64,000 bases of DNA from Algoriphagus chordae (GCF_003254055.1 NZ_QKZT01000003.1:145995-209994), one strand, 5' to 3'. Shown: positions 47,087 to 56,692, counted from the first letter of the stretch. Notes: generated from the letters alone by a model not told the origin. Numbers and translations: made by a program.

Positions 47087-47944
47087 TTATTTAGCTGGTT
47101 TTGAAGCTAAACCTTCTTTTACTACTTGATCTAATTTCTTCTGATCTCCCATGTATTCAGTTAGATCTATTAGTCGAACAGTTCGGAAGTCAATAGGATG
47201 ACTTTCACTCTGTAGCGAGATCCATCCACTTGTAAGCATCTGACCGTCCACTTTTACTTTGGGATCTACAGGGTTTACATTACCACCACCTATTTGTGCC
47301 TTGGAATAGCTTAAAACAGTGTCTTGTCCTACGAGATGATGTACATCACCATTACCTAAAACAATGAAGTTGGCAGTTACCCACTGGTCGCCATGATAGG
47401 TTTCGGAGGTAGAATTCACACAGTGTGCAGTGATTAGTTTTCCATCCATTTCCACATTTGTGCCTGGGGTACAAAGATTACAAGTGCTACGTTTGTCCGT
47501 ACCATTTCCGCCTAGGAATTGGGCCTCAATAGAGATAGGGAAATCCTGATCCTTCAACATGGTTTTTGGGTCCTGAGAATGCAGCATTGCTCCAGAATTT
47601 CGCGTTGCCCAACCTTCTCCACCATTTGCTTGCTCTCCCACAAATCTATATTCCACCTGAAGTAGGTAGTTAGAAAATGACTCGTTATAGAAAATGTGTC
47701 CGTATTGTCTGTCGAATTGATCGTAACCATCGTAACGAACTTTCATTAGTCCATCTTCTACTCTGAAAGTGTTGGCGAAATTATCATTCAAATCGTGCGT
47801 ACGGATCTTAATAGACCAATCATCGATGTCCTTGCCATTAAAAAGCGTTTGCCACTTTGGCTTTTTGGCTTCCTCATTGGCATAGTTGAAAGCGAAACCT
47901 AAGCCTGCTAGGCAAAGGATACCAATTAATACTGTCTTTTTCAT
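47087..47944 (-). CDS. DUF1080 (3-keto-disaccharide hydrolase) secreted protein
   Basis: The 285-residue protein has a signal peptide (ILCLAGLGFAFNYA). The DUF1080 lectin-like beta-sandwich begins at WQTLFNGKDIDDWSIKI and includes LLQVEYRFVGE, NSGAMLH and HQ-like QSESHPIDFRTVRLIDL, the usual end block. DUF1080 covers concanavalin-like glucan-binding or 3-keto-glycoside hydrolases. It follows the exonuclease-like gene by 1 bp and precedes the DUF2264 relic, so it once shared an operon with it. Confidence 0.92.
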   Translation of the reverse strand: MKKTVLIGILCLAGLGFAFNYANEEAKKPKWQTLFNGKDIDDWSIKIRTHDLNDNFANTFRVEDGLMKVRYDGYDQFDRQYGHIFYNESFSNYLLQVEYRFVGEQANGGEGWATRNSGAMLHSQDPKTMLKDQDFPISIEAQFLGGNGTDKRSTCNLCTPGTNVEMDGKLITAHCVNSTSETYHGDQWVTANFIVLGNGDVHHLVGQDTVLSYSKAQIGGGNVNPVDPKVKVDGQMLTSGWISLQSESHPIDFRTVRLIDLTEYMGDQKKLDQVVKEGLASKPAK

Positions 47945-47945
47945 T

Positions 47946-48752
47946 CTATTTTAGGGGTTTTATTAATCGAAGGGTGACCAATACTGGGTAGTGGTCGGAA
48001 TAGGGTACATCTATTACTTGGTAGTCCACAAGCTCAAAATGCTCTGAATCATACCATACATAATCAATTCGCTTTCCTGCTTCGGAAATGAAAGTGGGTG
48101 AATCGTCTTTGGCTTCTAACCCAGCATCTGTCCACTTTGTATTGATGCTCTTATATTCCTCAGAACTAGGGGCGAAATTCAAATCTCCCGCCCAAAAGGC
48201 AGGTTTGGGAAGAGAATCAGCGTAGGATGTGATGGCTTCTAGTTGAGCAAGTCGATTTTCTGGAAATTGGTGGCAGAGGTGTGTCGCACCGAAGTATAAT
48301 TCTTGCCGGTTTTTCAATTCGATTTTTACCCAAGCAGCAGCTCTAGGCTCACCTCCCTCGGGATTAGGAAGTGCTTGGGTTTGATAGTTCAAGGCTTTTT
48401 TCACCAAGACTCCCTCTCCATAGCCTCCTTCAGCAAAATCCATTGCCTTTGCAAAATATCCTCTGTAACCAGTTTTTTTGGCAAGCTCAGCCACCCAGTT
48501 GATCTTTTCACCATATACCGTAGCGAGACGAGTAGTCATGCTGTCCATTTCCTGAAGCGCTACTACTTCTGGCTGCATCAATATGATCAGCTCGGCGATC
48601 TCATCTATGTTAGGCCTCCCAGGGTTAGTTGGGCTTTCTCCATGATAAATATTGTAGGTCAAGACCTTGAATTCAGGATATTCTTCTTGCGCATTGGCAG
48701 ACCAGGATAAACAAAGAAAAAATATGATTGTAACAATTAGTGATATTTTCAT
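47946..48752 (-). CDS. Secreted endonuclease/exonuclease/phosphatase family protein
   Basis: The 268-residue protein has a signal peptide (FFLCLSWSANAQ). Motifs of the fold are visible: VLTYNIYHGES, VALQEMDS (metal Glu), FGATHLCHQ, FWAGDLNFAP, KRIDYVWYDSE and PYSDHYPVLV (catalytic His). It may cleave phosphodiesters or phosphoester sugars in the periplasm. It is the upstream gene of a pair with DUF1080, with 1 bp between them. Confidence 0.92.
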   Translation of the reverse strand: MKISLIVTIIFFLCLSWSANAQEEYPEFKVLTYNIYHGESPTNPGRPNIDEIAELIILMQPEVVALQEMDSMTTRLATVYGEKINWVAELAKKTGYRGYFAKAMDFAEGGYGEGVLVKKALNYQTQALPNPEGGEPRAAAWVKIELKNRQELYFGATHLCHQFPENRLAQLEAITSYADSLPKPAFWAGDLNFAPSSEEYKSINTKWTDAGLEAKDDSPTFISEAGKRIDYVWYDSEHFELVDYQVIDVPYSDHYPVLVTLRLIKPLK

Positions 48753-49058
48753 GTTGGATTGATTAACTCGATGCTAGGTATTTCTACGTCAGAATTAATA
48801 TCTCTGGGAGATGGTGTGAAAAGTGTTTGATTCAAAGCGGAAGATAATGAATTTAAAGGTTCATGAGAATCAAATTGAGTTTACTGCTAGCTCTTTTTAT
48901 TTTTATGGTTGATTTGTGCTACCATAGGAAAATCTAGTTGAAGCCAGTGGATAATTAATTTACTTGAGATTTATTAGTATCTTTTTGACAACAATCCACG
49001 ATATTTCACCCCTTAGATTCATCCACTCTTTACTCATTTAGTTTTAAATAATAATCGC
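48753..49058. other. Divergent intergenic region without a convincing gene
   Basis: The 306 bp between the EEP gene and the AsmA-like gene hold only a 24-codon hydrophobic ORF (48863-48937, MRIKLSLLLALFIFMVDLC) that looks like a lone signal peptide. No clear promoter box or terminator was seen. Confidence 0.4.
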
Positions 49059-50690
49059 TTGAAAAAATTCCTCTGGGCTTTAGGTATTCTGGTTTTGCTG
49101 GGCATTGTCTCGGTATTTTTGTTCGAAAAATGGTTGGTGAAAACTATGCCAGATCGCATCAATGGCAAAGAGGATCGTGCTTATAATATTGAATTCAAAG
49201 ATGTTAATATTCAGCTTTTTAGCAGTAGTATCGAATTAGAGGAGATTTCACTTCATCCCTTGAAAGAAGGAATGGCAACCACGATCACCGGAACTATGAA
49301 ATCTCTGAAACTTGGAGGAGTGAATATTTTGGGTTTTGCTTTTGGGAGTGTCGCTGAGGTAGGGGAATTGAGACTGCAGGAACCCCAATTCATTTTGATT
49401 AGAAATGACTCCATTTCCAAGAAACCTGCAGATATGTCCAAGGCTTTTCAAGGACTGTTTGGTGATTTGGTGTCCAGAGGAGTGATTCACAATTTCACCT
49501 TGAATAATGGCGCAGGGGATTTTTACAATCAATCTGATTCCGTAAGGAAATTTGGAAGTTTTGAGGAGTTCTATATTTCTGCAAAAAACCTTGAAACTGA
49601 TTCTGTACGGATTAATTATGCTATTCCATTCAAATTGGAGAGCATAAAGACGAGTTTGAAAAACCTTCAAGTCAATATTAACAGCGAACAAACTTTCACT
49701 CTAGGCTCGATGGAATATGATTCTAAGGAGGGAGCCTTTGATTTCTTTGATCTTCATTTGAATTATACTGATTCTAATATTGAGGCCTCGCACAGATTGG
49801 ATGTACAGAAAGATATTATTGAAATAGACCTGAAACATATGCGCATAGAACAGATCAATGCCAAAAGTAATATTTATGGCAATTGGTCGATCGTAGCTGG
49901 ATTGATGACTCTTGATAGTTTGGATCTGCATGATGTGCGAAATAAAAATAAGCCTCGGCCTTATGAACCTGAGAAGCCGATGTTTGAAGGAATGGTCGAA
50001 CAAATCCCTTTTCCATTGGAACTGGATACTATTCGAGTTTCAAATTCGAAAATCACTTATTCGCAAATTTCAGAAGGCAAAACAGAGCCTGGTAGCCTGA
50101 ATTTTAAGCAGCTTTCAGCCGAAATTACACATGTGGTTTCCATAGATTCTCTGCAATCTGGTGAAATGCTAATCCATGGAGAAGCGGTTTTGAATGGATT
50201 TGCGCCCATGCGGATGGACGTGACTGTGCCCTACGGGAAAGATGGAACTACAGAGCAATTTCATTTGGAAGCTAGCGTGGACCCTTTTAGCCTGCCATCA
50301 CTCAATGGTATTCTCGGAGACTTAGTTTCTGTGAATATTAATTCAGGTACGATGGAAAAGCTAGAAATCACCATGGATGCCAATCCTCAGTATGCGTCAA
50401 ATTACATGAAATTCCATTATAGGGATTTGAAGTTGGAGCTTCGGGATGAAGATGATAATAAGAAAAAGTTAATGTCTACACTTTCTAACATCCTCATTTC
50501 CAGTAATAATCTCCCTGAAAATAATAATTACAAAACGGCAACTTTTCAAACTCAACGTAATATCTATCGCGGAACTTTCAATCTAATTTGGGAATCCTTG
50601 CGAGAAGGAATGCTAGAGATCGCTCCGGGAGATTTAATGCAGCTTATTCTCGGCGAGCAAGATCCATCAGATGATGGGAAGAGAAGATGA
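49059..50690 (+). CDS. AsmA-like periplasmic protein
   Basis: The 543-residue protein begins with TTG at 49059, since no ATG lies upstream; residues ~3-24 form a membrane anchor (FLWALGILVLLGIVSVFLF). The rest shows the AsmA/DUF748 pattern of long beta strands: NIEFKDVNIQLFSSSIELEE, VDPFSLPSLNGIL and SGTMEKLEITMDANPQYA. Such proteins form lipid-transfer-like grooves between membranes. It is monocistronic. Subfamily and ligand are unknown. Confidence 0.82.
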   Translation: MKKFLWALGILVLLGIVSVFLFEKWLVKTMPDRINGKEDRAYNIEFKDVNIQLFSSSIELEEISLHPLKEGMATTITGTMKSLKLGGVNILGFAFGSVAEVGELRLQEPQFILIRNDSISKKPADMSKAFQGLFGDLVSRGVIHNFTLNNGAGDFYNQSDSVRKFGSFEEFYISAKNLETDSVRINYAIPFKLESIKTSLKNLQVNINSEQTFTLGSMEYDSKEGAFDFFDLHLNYTDSNIEASHRLDVQKDIIEIDLKHMRIEQINAKSNIYGNWSIVAGLMTLDSLDLHDVRNKNKPRPYEPEKPMFEGMVEQIPFPLELDTIRVSNSKITYSQISEGKTEPGSLNFKQLSAEITHVVSIDSLQSGEMLIHGEAVLNGFAPMRMDVTVPYGKDGTTEQFHLEASVDPFSLPSLNGILGDLVSVNINSGTMEKLEITMDANPQYASNYMKFHYRDLKLELRDEDDNKKKLMSTLSNILISSNNLPENNNYKTATFQTQRNIYRGTFNLIWESLREGMLEIAPGDLMQLILGEQDPSDDGKRR

Positions 50691-50812
50691 TTTTTATTTG
50701 AGGGACTTAGAAAGTTATGTCATTTGAACCTCTTTATTTTCTAGGCTAAGTATAATATTTCAAAAATGTACTCCCTGACCCTAGCTTCCCACTTTGTCTT
50801 TGTGGTTATAAA

Positions 50813-50840
50813 AAAGGCTCCCCAAAATTGGAGAGCCTAA
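50813..50840 (-). terminator. Terminator after the PRC-barrel gene
   Basis: On the minus strand AGGCTCTCC pairs with GGGGAGCCT (one mismatch) around AATTTT, followed by a T run, 21 bp past the stop. Confidence 0.75.
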
Positions 50841-50860
50841 TTAGAGTCCAAGCGCCACGC

Positions 50861-51235
50861 CTATTCAATTAGCGCTCTTCTTCTTTCAAATCCATAATAG
50901 GTATGTACGTCATTGATAAATTCATGCTGAGGTCCCACAGGCCATTCTTCACTGTCAAATCCAGGTGCATTCTCTAGCTTTTCCTTATCGACATTTACAA
51001 TGATTACATCACGTCGGTGACCGTGAAAATCAAATGCCGCCCATGGTAGTGCCAGGAGTTTGCTCCCTAGATTTAGAAATCCTGTGTCCACAGATAGTAC
51101 CACGTAAGCGACCTCGCCAGTTTCGGTGTCGAGCATGATGTCACTGATAGTTCCTACTGCTTCATCTCTAATTGTTTTTACGGTACAATTCGCAGCTGTA
51201 GAGCTACTTATTGGAAAATGATATTGGGTGTTCAT
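50861..51235 (-). CDS. PRC-barrel domain protein
   Basis: The 124-residue protein is a PRC-barrel: core TISDIMLDTETGEVAYVVLS and FDFHGHRRDVIIVNVDKEKL. It lacks the photosynthetic reaction centre partner, so it is probably a stress or cytoskeleton-type PRC protein as found in many bacteria. The start ATG at 51235 lies close to an inverted repeat that could be regulatory. Function is unknown. Confidence 0.87.
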   Translation of the reverse strand: MNTQYHFPISSSTAANCTVKTIRDEAVGTISDIMLDTETGEVAYVVLSVDTGFLNLGSKLLALPWAAFDFHGHRRDVIIVNVDKEKLENAPGFDSEEWPVGPQHEFINDVHTYYGFERRRALIE

Positions 51236-51241
51236 GGTTAT

Positions 51242-51280
51242 TTGGTTTAGTGAATAGAGTTCTGTCTATTAATAAACCAA
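51242..51280. promoter_or_regulatory. Two-part inverted repeat upstream of the PRC-barrel gene
   Basis: Outer arms TTGGTTTA (51242-51249) and TAAACCAA (51273-51280) enclose inner arms AATAGA (51253-51258) and TCTATT (51265-51270) around GTTCTG. It ends 7 bp from the start codon, so it may be an operator or a leader hairpin. The rest of 51281-51564 holds no convincing gene. Confidence 0.5.
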
Positions 51281-51564
51281 GTCCGTGCCATGCGGTTGGG
51301 AATACCTTTTGGAGCGGATATAGCTTTTATTTAAGAATTTTTATGTGTTGGAAAAGGACGATCTGGGTAAGGAAATCCGCAGATGAATTATAGAAAAATG
51401 TTCTTTTTATCGATGATACTGACTGTTCACAAAACATACCTTTGTTCTTATATAGATGAGATTAGTTTGAGATTTAGGATTAAAAAAGTGAAATTAGAGA
51501 TAGGGAGAGAGTTTAAGGATTCGGACTCCATTTTATTCATTTTTAAAAATAGTAGTTTCGCCAA

Positions 51565-53820
51565 ATGGAAAATCAAAGTACTGACAAGCTAGAGCTGGCC
51601 GCAAAATTTGTCAACAATACCGGGGCGCCGATTTTTTTGACGGGAAAAGCAGGGACAGGCAAAACCACTTTTCTGAAAAGTCTAGCCTTGCAAACACACA
51701 AAAACCATGTGATCGTAGCGCCTACAGGTATCGCTGCGCTGAATGCTGGTGGAGTCACGATACATTCGCAATTCTTATTTCCACTTGGTTTTTTCTTGCC
51801 TGTCAATGAGCCTGAGGGAAATTTCTCTGATCAATATGGTTGCTTCACACAGCACACCTTGGTACGTAAGCATCCGCTGAATGCGATCAGAAAGAATGTG
51901 CTCAAATCCATAGAATTGCTTGTGATCGATGAGGTGAGTATGCTTCGGGCGGATGTGCTGGATGCTATTGATTATAGACTCAGATCTGTCAAACGAAATT
52001 TCAATACGCCCTTTGGAGGCGTACAGGTATTGATGATTGGTGATCTTTTCCAACTTCCACCTATTGTCCGAGATAATGAATGGCAGGTGCTTAGTAAGTT
52101 TTACCCAAGTATGCATTTTTTCGAAGCAAGAGTTCTGCAGGATTCAGGCTTGGTTTACTTGGAGTTGGACAAGATTTTCCGTCAGCAGGATGAAGAATTT
52201 ATCCAGGTGCTCAATCATCTCAGGGAGAATAAGGTGACTTCTGAGGATATCACAATTCTGAATAAGCATTACAAAACCCAGGATGAGATAGCACAAATTA
52301 AAGATTGTATTACGATCACTACGCACAACTATAAAGCTGATCAGATCAATCGGGATCGATTGATTGCGCTAAAAGGCGAGTCGAAATTTTATGAGGCGGA
52401 TATAGAAAATGATTTCCCTGAAAATATCTACCCACTGCCGCAATCCTTAGAGCTTCGAGTAGGAGCACAGGTGATGTTTATCAAAAATGATTCTTCTGGA
52501 AACCAGGATTACTTCAATGGCAAACTTGCTACTGTGGAGGAGTTGGAAGATGATTCTATCAAGGTTTTACTAGAAGGCACAAGGTTTACCTATCAGCTGC
52601 GAAAAGAACTCTGGGAGAATAAAAAATACATCATAAATCCTGAGACTAAAGAGCTGGAAGAAGAAGTCATCGGAACGTTTAGCCAGTATCCTATCAAGAC
52701 CGCCTGGGCCGTCACGGTACACAAAAGTCAGGGTTTGACCTTCGATCAGGCTATCATAGATGTGGGTAATGCATTTGCTCCGGGGCAAGTATATGTGGCT
52801 TTGAGCCGATTGAGAAGTTTGGATGGATTGGTGCTGAGGACTAGAATCCAAAACTCTGGCTTGCAGTCAGATTCTCAGGTTCAGACCTTTGTGGAGAGTG
52901 CCAAAAAGCATTCGAAACTTGATGAGTTGCTAGGGGCATATCAGCAGCGGTACCTTTCTTTATTATCTGGTGAAACCTTCGACTTGTCAGGCTTACTGCA
53001 GGAGATCAGCTATTTCCAGCGCAAGAATGATAGCTCCCTGGAATTTGAAGATCCTGAGATGCAAAAAGCCGTGGGGGAAATTGCTGCTTTGATCAGGAAT
53101 GAAGTAGGGACAGCAGGGAAATTCAGCAATCAACTTCGCTTTCTCTTGCAACAAGATGATAAAGAGAAATTGATGGAGCGCTTGGACAAAGGAGCCTCCT
53201 ATTTTAAGAATTTTTTGAAGGAAGGGCTGGAGAAAATCCTCATCCACCGTGCGGAGGTGGAGCGATTTTCCAGAACAAAAACCTATGCAAATGGTTTGGA
53301 GGAATTGGAGGTGAGCTTGCTCAAAAAGTATGGGGATATTAGTAAGGTTAGCAGTCTGATCTCTTCGATTATGGAGGGCGAGATACCGGGAAAAATGAAA
53401 GATTTGGAGCAGGAGAAAATTAATCTTCGACTTCGATTGGCAGAAGCAGCCAAGGAAGCAGCAGCTGATAACCCTAAATTTGCCTCTAACAAATCAGGTA
53501 GGAAAAAGACAGGAAAAGCGAATCTGAAGCGGAAAGTAGGGGAGACCTATGAGATTACTTTTAGGATGATAAATGAGGGGAAAAGCATAGGCGACATTGT
53601 AGTGGCTCGAGGGTTGGCAGAGTCTACCATCAAAGGACACTTGGCCAAAGGAATCCAAGAAGGCCGAGTTGAGTTAGAAGATTGTTTGCCTATTGAGGTG
53701 ATTTCGGAGATCAATTCTCAAGTCGAAAACATTAAGAATTTGCAAGCACTTCGGATTCATTTTGAAGGCAAATACGATTATAATACCATTAAGATGGTGG
53801 TGGCTGGGAGGCAGGACTAG
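51565..53820 (+). CDS. Pif1/RecD-like helicase with C-terminal HTH_40 domain
   Basis: The 751-residue helicase has Walker A GKAGTGKTT at residues 27-35, VIDEVSMLRADVLDA for Walker B, and the C-terminal UvrD-like motif WAVTVHKSQGLTFD and VYVALSRL. After ~430 a Lys/Glu-rich helical region leads to an HTH_40 domain (ITFRMINEGKSIGDIVVARG, residues ~670-720). It is the Bacteroidetes Pif1/RecD-like type fused to a helix-turn-helix, likely for replication fork or repair work. It is monocistronic. Confidence 0.94.
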   Translation: MENQSTDKLELAAKFVNNTGAPIFLTGKAGTGKTTFLKSLALQTHKNHVIVAPTGIAALNAGGVTIHSQFLFPLGFFLPVNEPEGNFSDQYGCFTQHTLVRKHPLNAIRKNVLKSIELLVIDEVSMLRADVLDAIDYRLRSVKRNFNTPFGGVQVLMIGDLFQLPPIVRDNEWQVLSKFYPSMHFFEARVLQDSGLVYLELDKIFRQQDEEFIQVLNHLRENKVTSEDITILNKHYKTQDEIAQIKDCITITTHNYKADQINRDRLIALKGESKFYEADIENDFPENIYPLPQSLELRVGAQVMFIKNDSSGNQDYFNGKLATVEELEDDSIKVLLEGTRFTYQLRKELWENKKYIINPETKELEEEVIGTFSQYPIKTAWAVTVHKSQGLTFDQAIIDVGNAFAPGQVYVALSRLRSLDGLVLRTRIQNSGLQSDSQVQTFVESAKKHSKLDELLGAYQQRYLSLLSGETFDLSGLLQEISYFQRKNDSSLEFEDPEMQKAVGEIAALIRNEVGTAGKFSNQLRFLLQQDDKEKLMERLDKGASYFKNFLKEGLEKILIHRAEVERFSRTKTYANGLEELEVSLLKKYGDISKVSSLISSIMEGEIPGKMKDLEQEKINLRLRLAEAAKEAAADNPKFASNKSGRKKTGKANLKRKVGETYEITFRMINEGKSIGDIVVARGLAESTIKGHLAKGIQEGRVELEDCLPIEVISEINSQVENIKNLQALRIHFEGKYDYNTIKMVVAGRQD

Positions 53821-53941
53821 GAGGTTGTTTCTTTGTAGAAAGTAGGATGTGAAATGTTGTAGGTAGTTAGTCGTAAGTTATAAAACACCGATCTAGGATT
53901 TAGCATCAAGCATCGTTTAGTCTAGGGTAATCCATTTATAG

Positions 53942-54150
53942 AGCCGTTCTTGTCATTGCTGAATGCCCTCCAATCTTATGATTCCGTTTGATATCATAAC
54001 TAGGTCGCCGTTTGTGTTATCTCTAAGCTACCGCTTGTGTTATCTCTAAGCCGCCGTTCGTGTCATCACGAACGGCATTCAATAAACAAATAAGATGATA
54101 AGCCTGGGCCACTACGCCACCGTTCGTGTCATCACGAACTGCACCAGGTA
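53942..54150. repeat. REP-like intergenic palindromic repeats
   Basis: Five degenerate copies of GCCGTTCGTGTCATCACGAA occur near 53942, 54006, 54028, 54051 and 54117. The two best (near 54051 and 54117) contain or approach the palindrome CCGTTCGTG-TCAT-CACGAACGG. No associated transposase or RAYT gene is adjacent. The stretch has no gene, and most of the 53821-54212 region is explained by these units. Confidence 0.75.
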
Positions 54151-54161
54151 ACTTTAATTAA

Positions 54162-54190
54162 AAAATGAGAGACCAAAAGCCTCTCATTTT
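54162..54190 (-). terminator. Terminator after the carboxylesterase gene
   Basis: AAAATGAGAG pairs perfectly with CTCTCATTTT around a 9-nt loop, 22 bp past the stop on the minus strand. Confidence 0.8.
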
Positions 54191-54212
54191 ATGCCTATTT
54201 GGTTGATTGGTG

Positions 54213-55856
54213 TTATTTTTTGTTTCCGTATGATTTGTCGTGGAAGTTATATCTGGCATCGTCTGTTGCCTTGACAAGCTTACTTTCCGTATTGATCCCC
54301 ATTACTGGAGGCTCAGAATCAGAGCCTTTCATTGCTTCCCATTCCGGCTGACCATCACCATTTGGATTTCCTGTTTTGATGAAATTGGCAAAGTAATTCA
54401 TAAAGGTTTTTGACACTGTATAATCATCCGCTGTCCATGCGAAGGCATCTACTAAAGGAAGATTTCCCATAGCATACTCTATTTCACAAGCATGTGGAGC
54501 CCCTATTGCCTCAGGCATTTTGGGTCCACCTTCTACGGTACCACCAGCTAGGCCAGTGCTCAGGTTAGCGTCCTTCAGGGGAGGACGAAGTTTGCTATAC
54601 AAATATCTGTAAACAGGCTGATCTGAATTTTTAGCATGAAGATCCAGCCACTTCCAAGTAGAATAAGCGATGAATCTGTCAGCAGCCAAGTTGGTGGCTG
54701 ATCGCTCTACTTCTTTTGCGTCAGCATGTGGATGAAGGCTCAGCACTTCGTCATAATCATTTGGATAAGTTTCTTTCACCTTGGCGATGAAAGCTTCTGG
54801 GGTATAAGGCTGTCCCTGCATAAATGCCATTCCCGGAATCTCTGCCGAGTTCCAACCGGCAAGGAGTGGCACCATTGCTTGCTCTTTGGCTTCGAAAATC
54901 TCAGGTAGAGTTTTTGGTAAGAAATAACCATCCAATACTACAGGAAAGCCAAAGCGCTTGGATTCATTGTAGATCTCATAAATATCTTTGGTAGGTAGCG
55001 CACGCATTTCTTCGATGCTCGTATAACCAGCCTTAGTCACAAATTCTTTTCCTATTTGCTCTGCCTCAGCGAGTGGTGTAGGAGCCAAAGTCGGGTTGAT
55101 ACCAGCACCACTTTCACCGATTGCTCCTGCGATTAGATCTTTGGAAAGGGGAGAGGCCATTTGATAACTTACCGAGATCGAACCCGCAGATTCACCAGCA
55201 ATAGTTACTTTGTCAGGATCGCCACCGAAAGCTGCGATGTTTTCCTTCACCCATTCTAAGGAAGCATGCTGATCCATCAGACCATAATTCCCAGAGGCAT
55301 TATAAGGTGCTTCAGCGCTAAGATCCGGATGAGCTAGAAAGCCAAATACTGCCAATCGGTAATTGACAGTGACTACCACGATCCCTTTTTGAGCCATAGC
55401 TTCACCATTGTAGCGAGGCTCGGAGCCATCTCCAGCGACAAATCCGCCACCATAGAAATATACTAATACAGGTAAATCCTTTGTGTTCCGATCTGCAGGA
55501 GTCCATACATTCAGGTAAAGACAATCCTCACTAATGCCGTCTGACTTGAAGTCCATATCACCGAAAACATCTGCTTGAACAGCTCTTGGTCCGAATTTCT
55601 TGGTATTCTTCACTCCGGTCCAATTGTCTAAAGCTTGTGGGGCTTTCCAACGGAGCTCACCTATTGGTGGTTTTGCGAAGGGAATTCCAAAATACTTTTG
55701 AATGCTTGTTTTGACGTCGTAAGATCCTGCGATCATTCCATTTTTGATTTTTGTTTGCACTTCGAATGAGTTGTTGCTTTGGGCTTTCAGAGAGATTGAA
55801 AACCCAAAAAGAAGTACCAACGAAAAAAGACCGACTAAGTGTAAAGTAGATTTCAT
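54213..55856 (-). CDS. Type B carboxylesterase, secreted
   Basis: The 547-residue protein has a signal peptide (LFGFSISLKAQ) and the carboxylesterase/lipase fold. GIPFAKPPIGELRWKAPQAL is near residue 55, the nucleophile elbow AGESAGSISV carries the catalytic Ser, and GAPHACEIEYAMGN carries the catalytic His. It hydrolyses esters in the periplasm or outside. It is divergent from the NUDIX regulator, with an inverted repeat between that is a likely operator. Confidence 0.93.
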   Translation of the reverse strand: MKSTLHLVGLFSLVLLFGFSISLKAQSNNSFEVQTKIKNGMIAGSYDVKTSIQKYFGIPFAKPPIGELRWKAPQALDNWTGVKNTKKFGPRAVQADVFGDMDFKSDGISEDCLYLNVWTPADRNTKDLPVLVYFYGGGFVAGDGSEPRYNGEAMAQKGIVVVTVNYRLAVFGFLAHPDLSAEAPYNASGNYGLMDQHASLEWVKENIAAFGGDPDKVTIAGESAGSISVSYQMASPLSKDLIAGAIGESGAGINPTLAPTPLAEAEQIGKEFVTKAGYTSIEEMRALPTKDIYEIYNESKRFGFPVVLDGYFLPKTLPEIFEAKEQAMVPLLAGWNSAEIPGMAFMQGQPYTPEAFIAKVKETYPNDYDEVLSLHPHADAKEVERSATNLAADRFIAYSTWKWLDLHAKNSDQPVYRYLYSKLRPPLKDANLSTGLAGGTVEGGPKMPEAIGAPHACEIEYAMGNLPLVDAFAWTADDYTVSKTFMNYFANFIKTGNPNGDGQPEWEAMKGSDSEPPVMGINTESKLVKATDDARYNFHDKSYGNKK

Positions 55857-55866
55857 GGCTTGAATT

Positions 55867-55889
55867 TATTGTTTCTTTGGGAAACAATA
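55867..55889. promoter_or_regulatory. Palindromic operator candidate between carboxylesterase and NUDIX regulator
   Basis: TATTGTTTC and GAAACAATA form perfect 9-bp arms around TTTGG in the 90-bp divergent region. Placement 10 bp upstream of the esterase start fits a regulator site. Confidence 0.65.
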
Positions 55890-55946
55890 GTAAATGCTTA
55901 TTTTTGGAAAACCTATTTCTTAAACTAGTATTTCATAGTTTTGCGC

Positions 55947-56648
55947 ATGCATCTAGCAAAAGAAGAATATCTTCCCAACATTTCTTACGATTCGGTTATT
56001 TTTGGTTTTTCGGGAGAGAAGCTCAAGATTTTGATCTTGGAATACCACAACATTAAAACTTTTGCCTTGCCAGGAGGTTTTGTGAAAGTAAATGAACCGC
56101 TTGATGAGGCGGTGAAGCGAGGCCTTTCTGAGCGAACGGGATTAGATGAAATCTACTTGGAACAGTTTCATACATTTGGCTCAATGGACCGTTTCAATCC
56201 AAGCGTTATGCGTAGTATTCTGGCAGAACAAGGCCATTTTTTAGAAAATCATTGGTTGCTAGGTCGGTTCATCACTGTGGGATATTATGCATTGATCAAT
56301 TACGAGAATGTTGTTCCCATGCCTGATGAATTGTCAGATTCTATTGAGTGGTACGATTTTGATCAAGTCCCACAATTAATGATGGATCACAATGAAATTG
56401 TGCAAAAGGCATTGGATCATTTGCGTACTAATTTGGATCAGAAGCTCCTCAGTTTCAATCTCCTTCCTGAGCGTTTCACTATGAAAGAACTCAAGCAGGT
56501 ATATGATGCTATCTTGGGTGAAACGCAAAACAGAGCCAATTTCCAGCGAAAAATGTTAGGACTCAATATTTTGGAGAGGCATGAAAAGCTCTTTTTAGGA
56601 GGTTCTCATAAGGCTCCTTACCTATATTCTTTTAAAAAGAGAAATTGA
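55947..56648 (+). CDS. NUDIX-type (NrtR-like) transcriptional regulator
   Basis: TTG at 55941 is in frame, but ATG at 55947 is the likely start, giving 233 residues. The N-terminal half is a NUDIX domain: GGFVKVNEPLDEAVKRGLSE fits the NUDIX box, but the REuxEE core reads RGLSER, so key catalytic Glu residues are missing. The C-terminal half is a winged helix (MKELKQVYDAILGE, NFQRKMLGLNILER), the NrtR layout. It is likely a ligand-sensing regulator rather than a hydrolase, controlling the divergent carboxylesterase. Confidence 0.87.
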   Translation: MHLAKEEYLPNISYDSVIFGFSGEKLKILILEYHNIKTFALPGGFVKVNEPLDEAVKRGLSERTGLDEIYLEQFHTFGSMDRFNPSVMRSILAEQGHFLENHWLLGRFITVGYYALINYENVVPMPDELSDSIEWYDFDQVPQLMMDHNEIVQKALDHLRTNLDQKLLSFNLLPERFTMKELKQVYDAILGETQNRANFQRKMLGLNILERHEKLFLGGSHKAPYLYSFKKRN

Positions 56649-56692
56649 AGATGAATTAATAGCTAAGCTGTTAATAGGTGTCTATTTTGTCC

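Noticed and set aside
48863..48937. 24-codon hydrophobic ORF resembling a signal peptide
   Set aside because: Too short to support as a gene without conservation evidence; mentioned in the intergenic note.
51383..51592. 69-codon ORF upstream of the helicase gene
   Set aside because: Overlaps the helicase start in another frame, poor composition.
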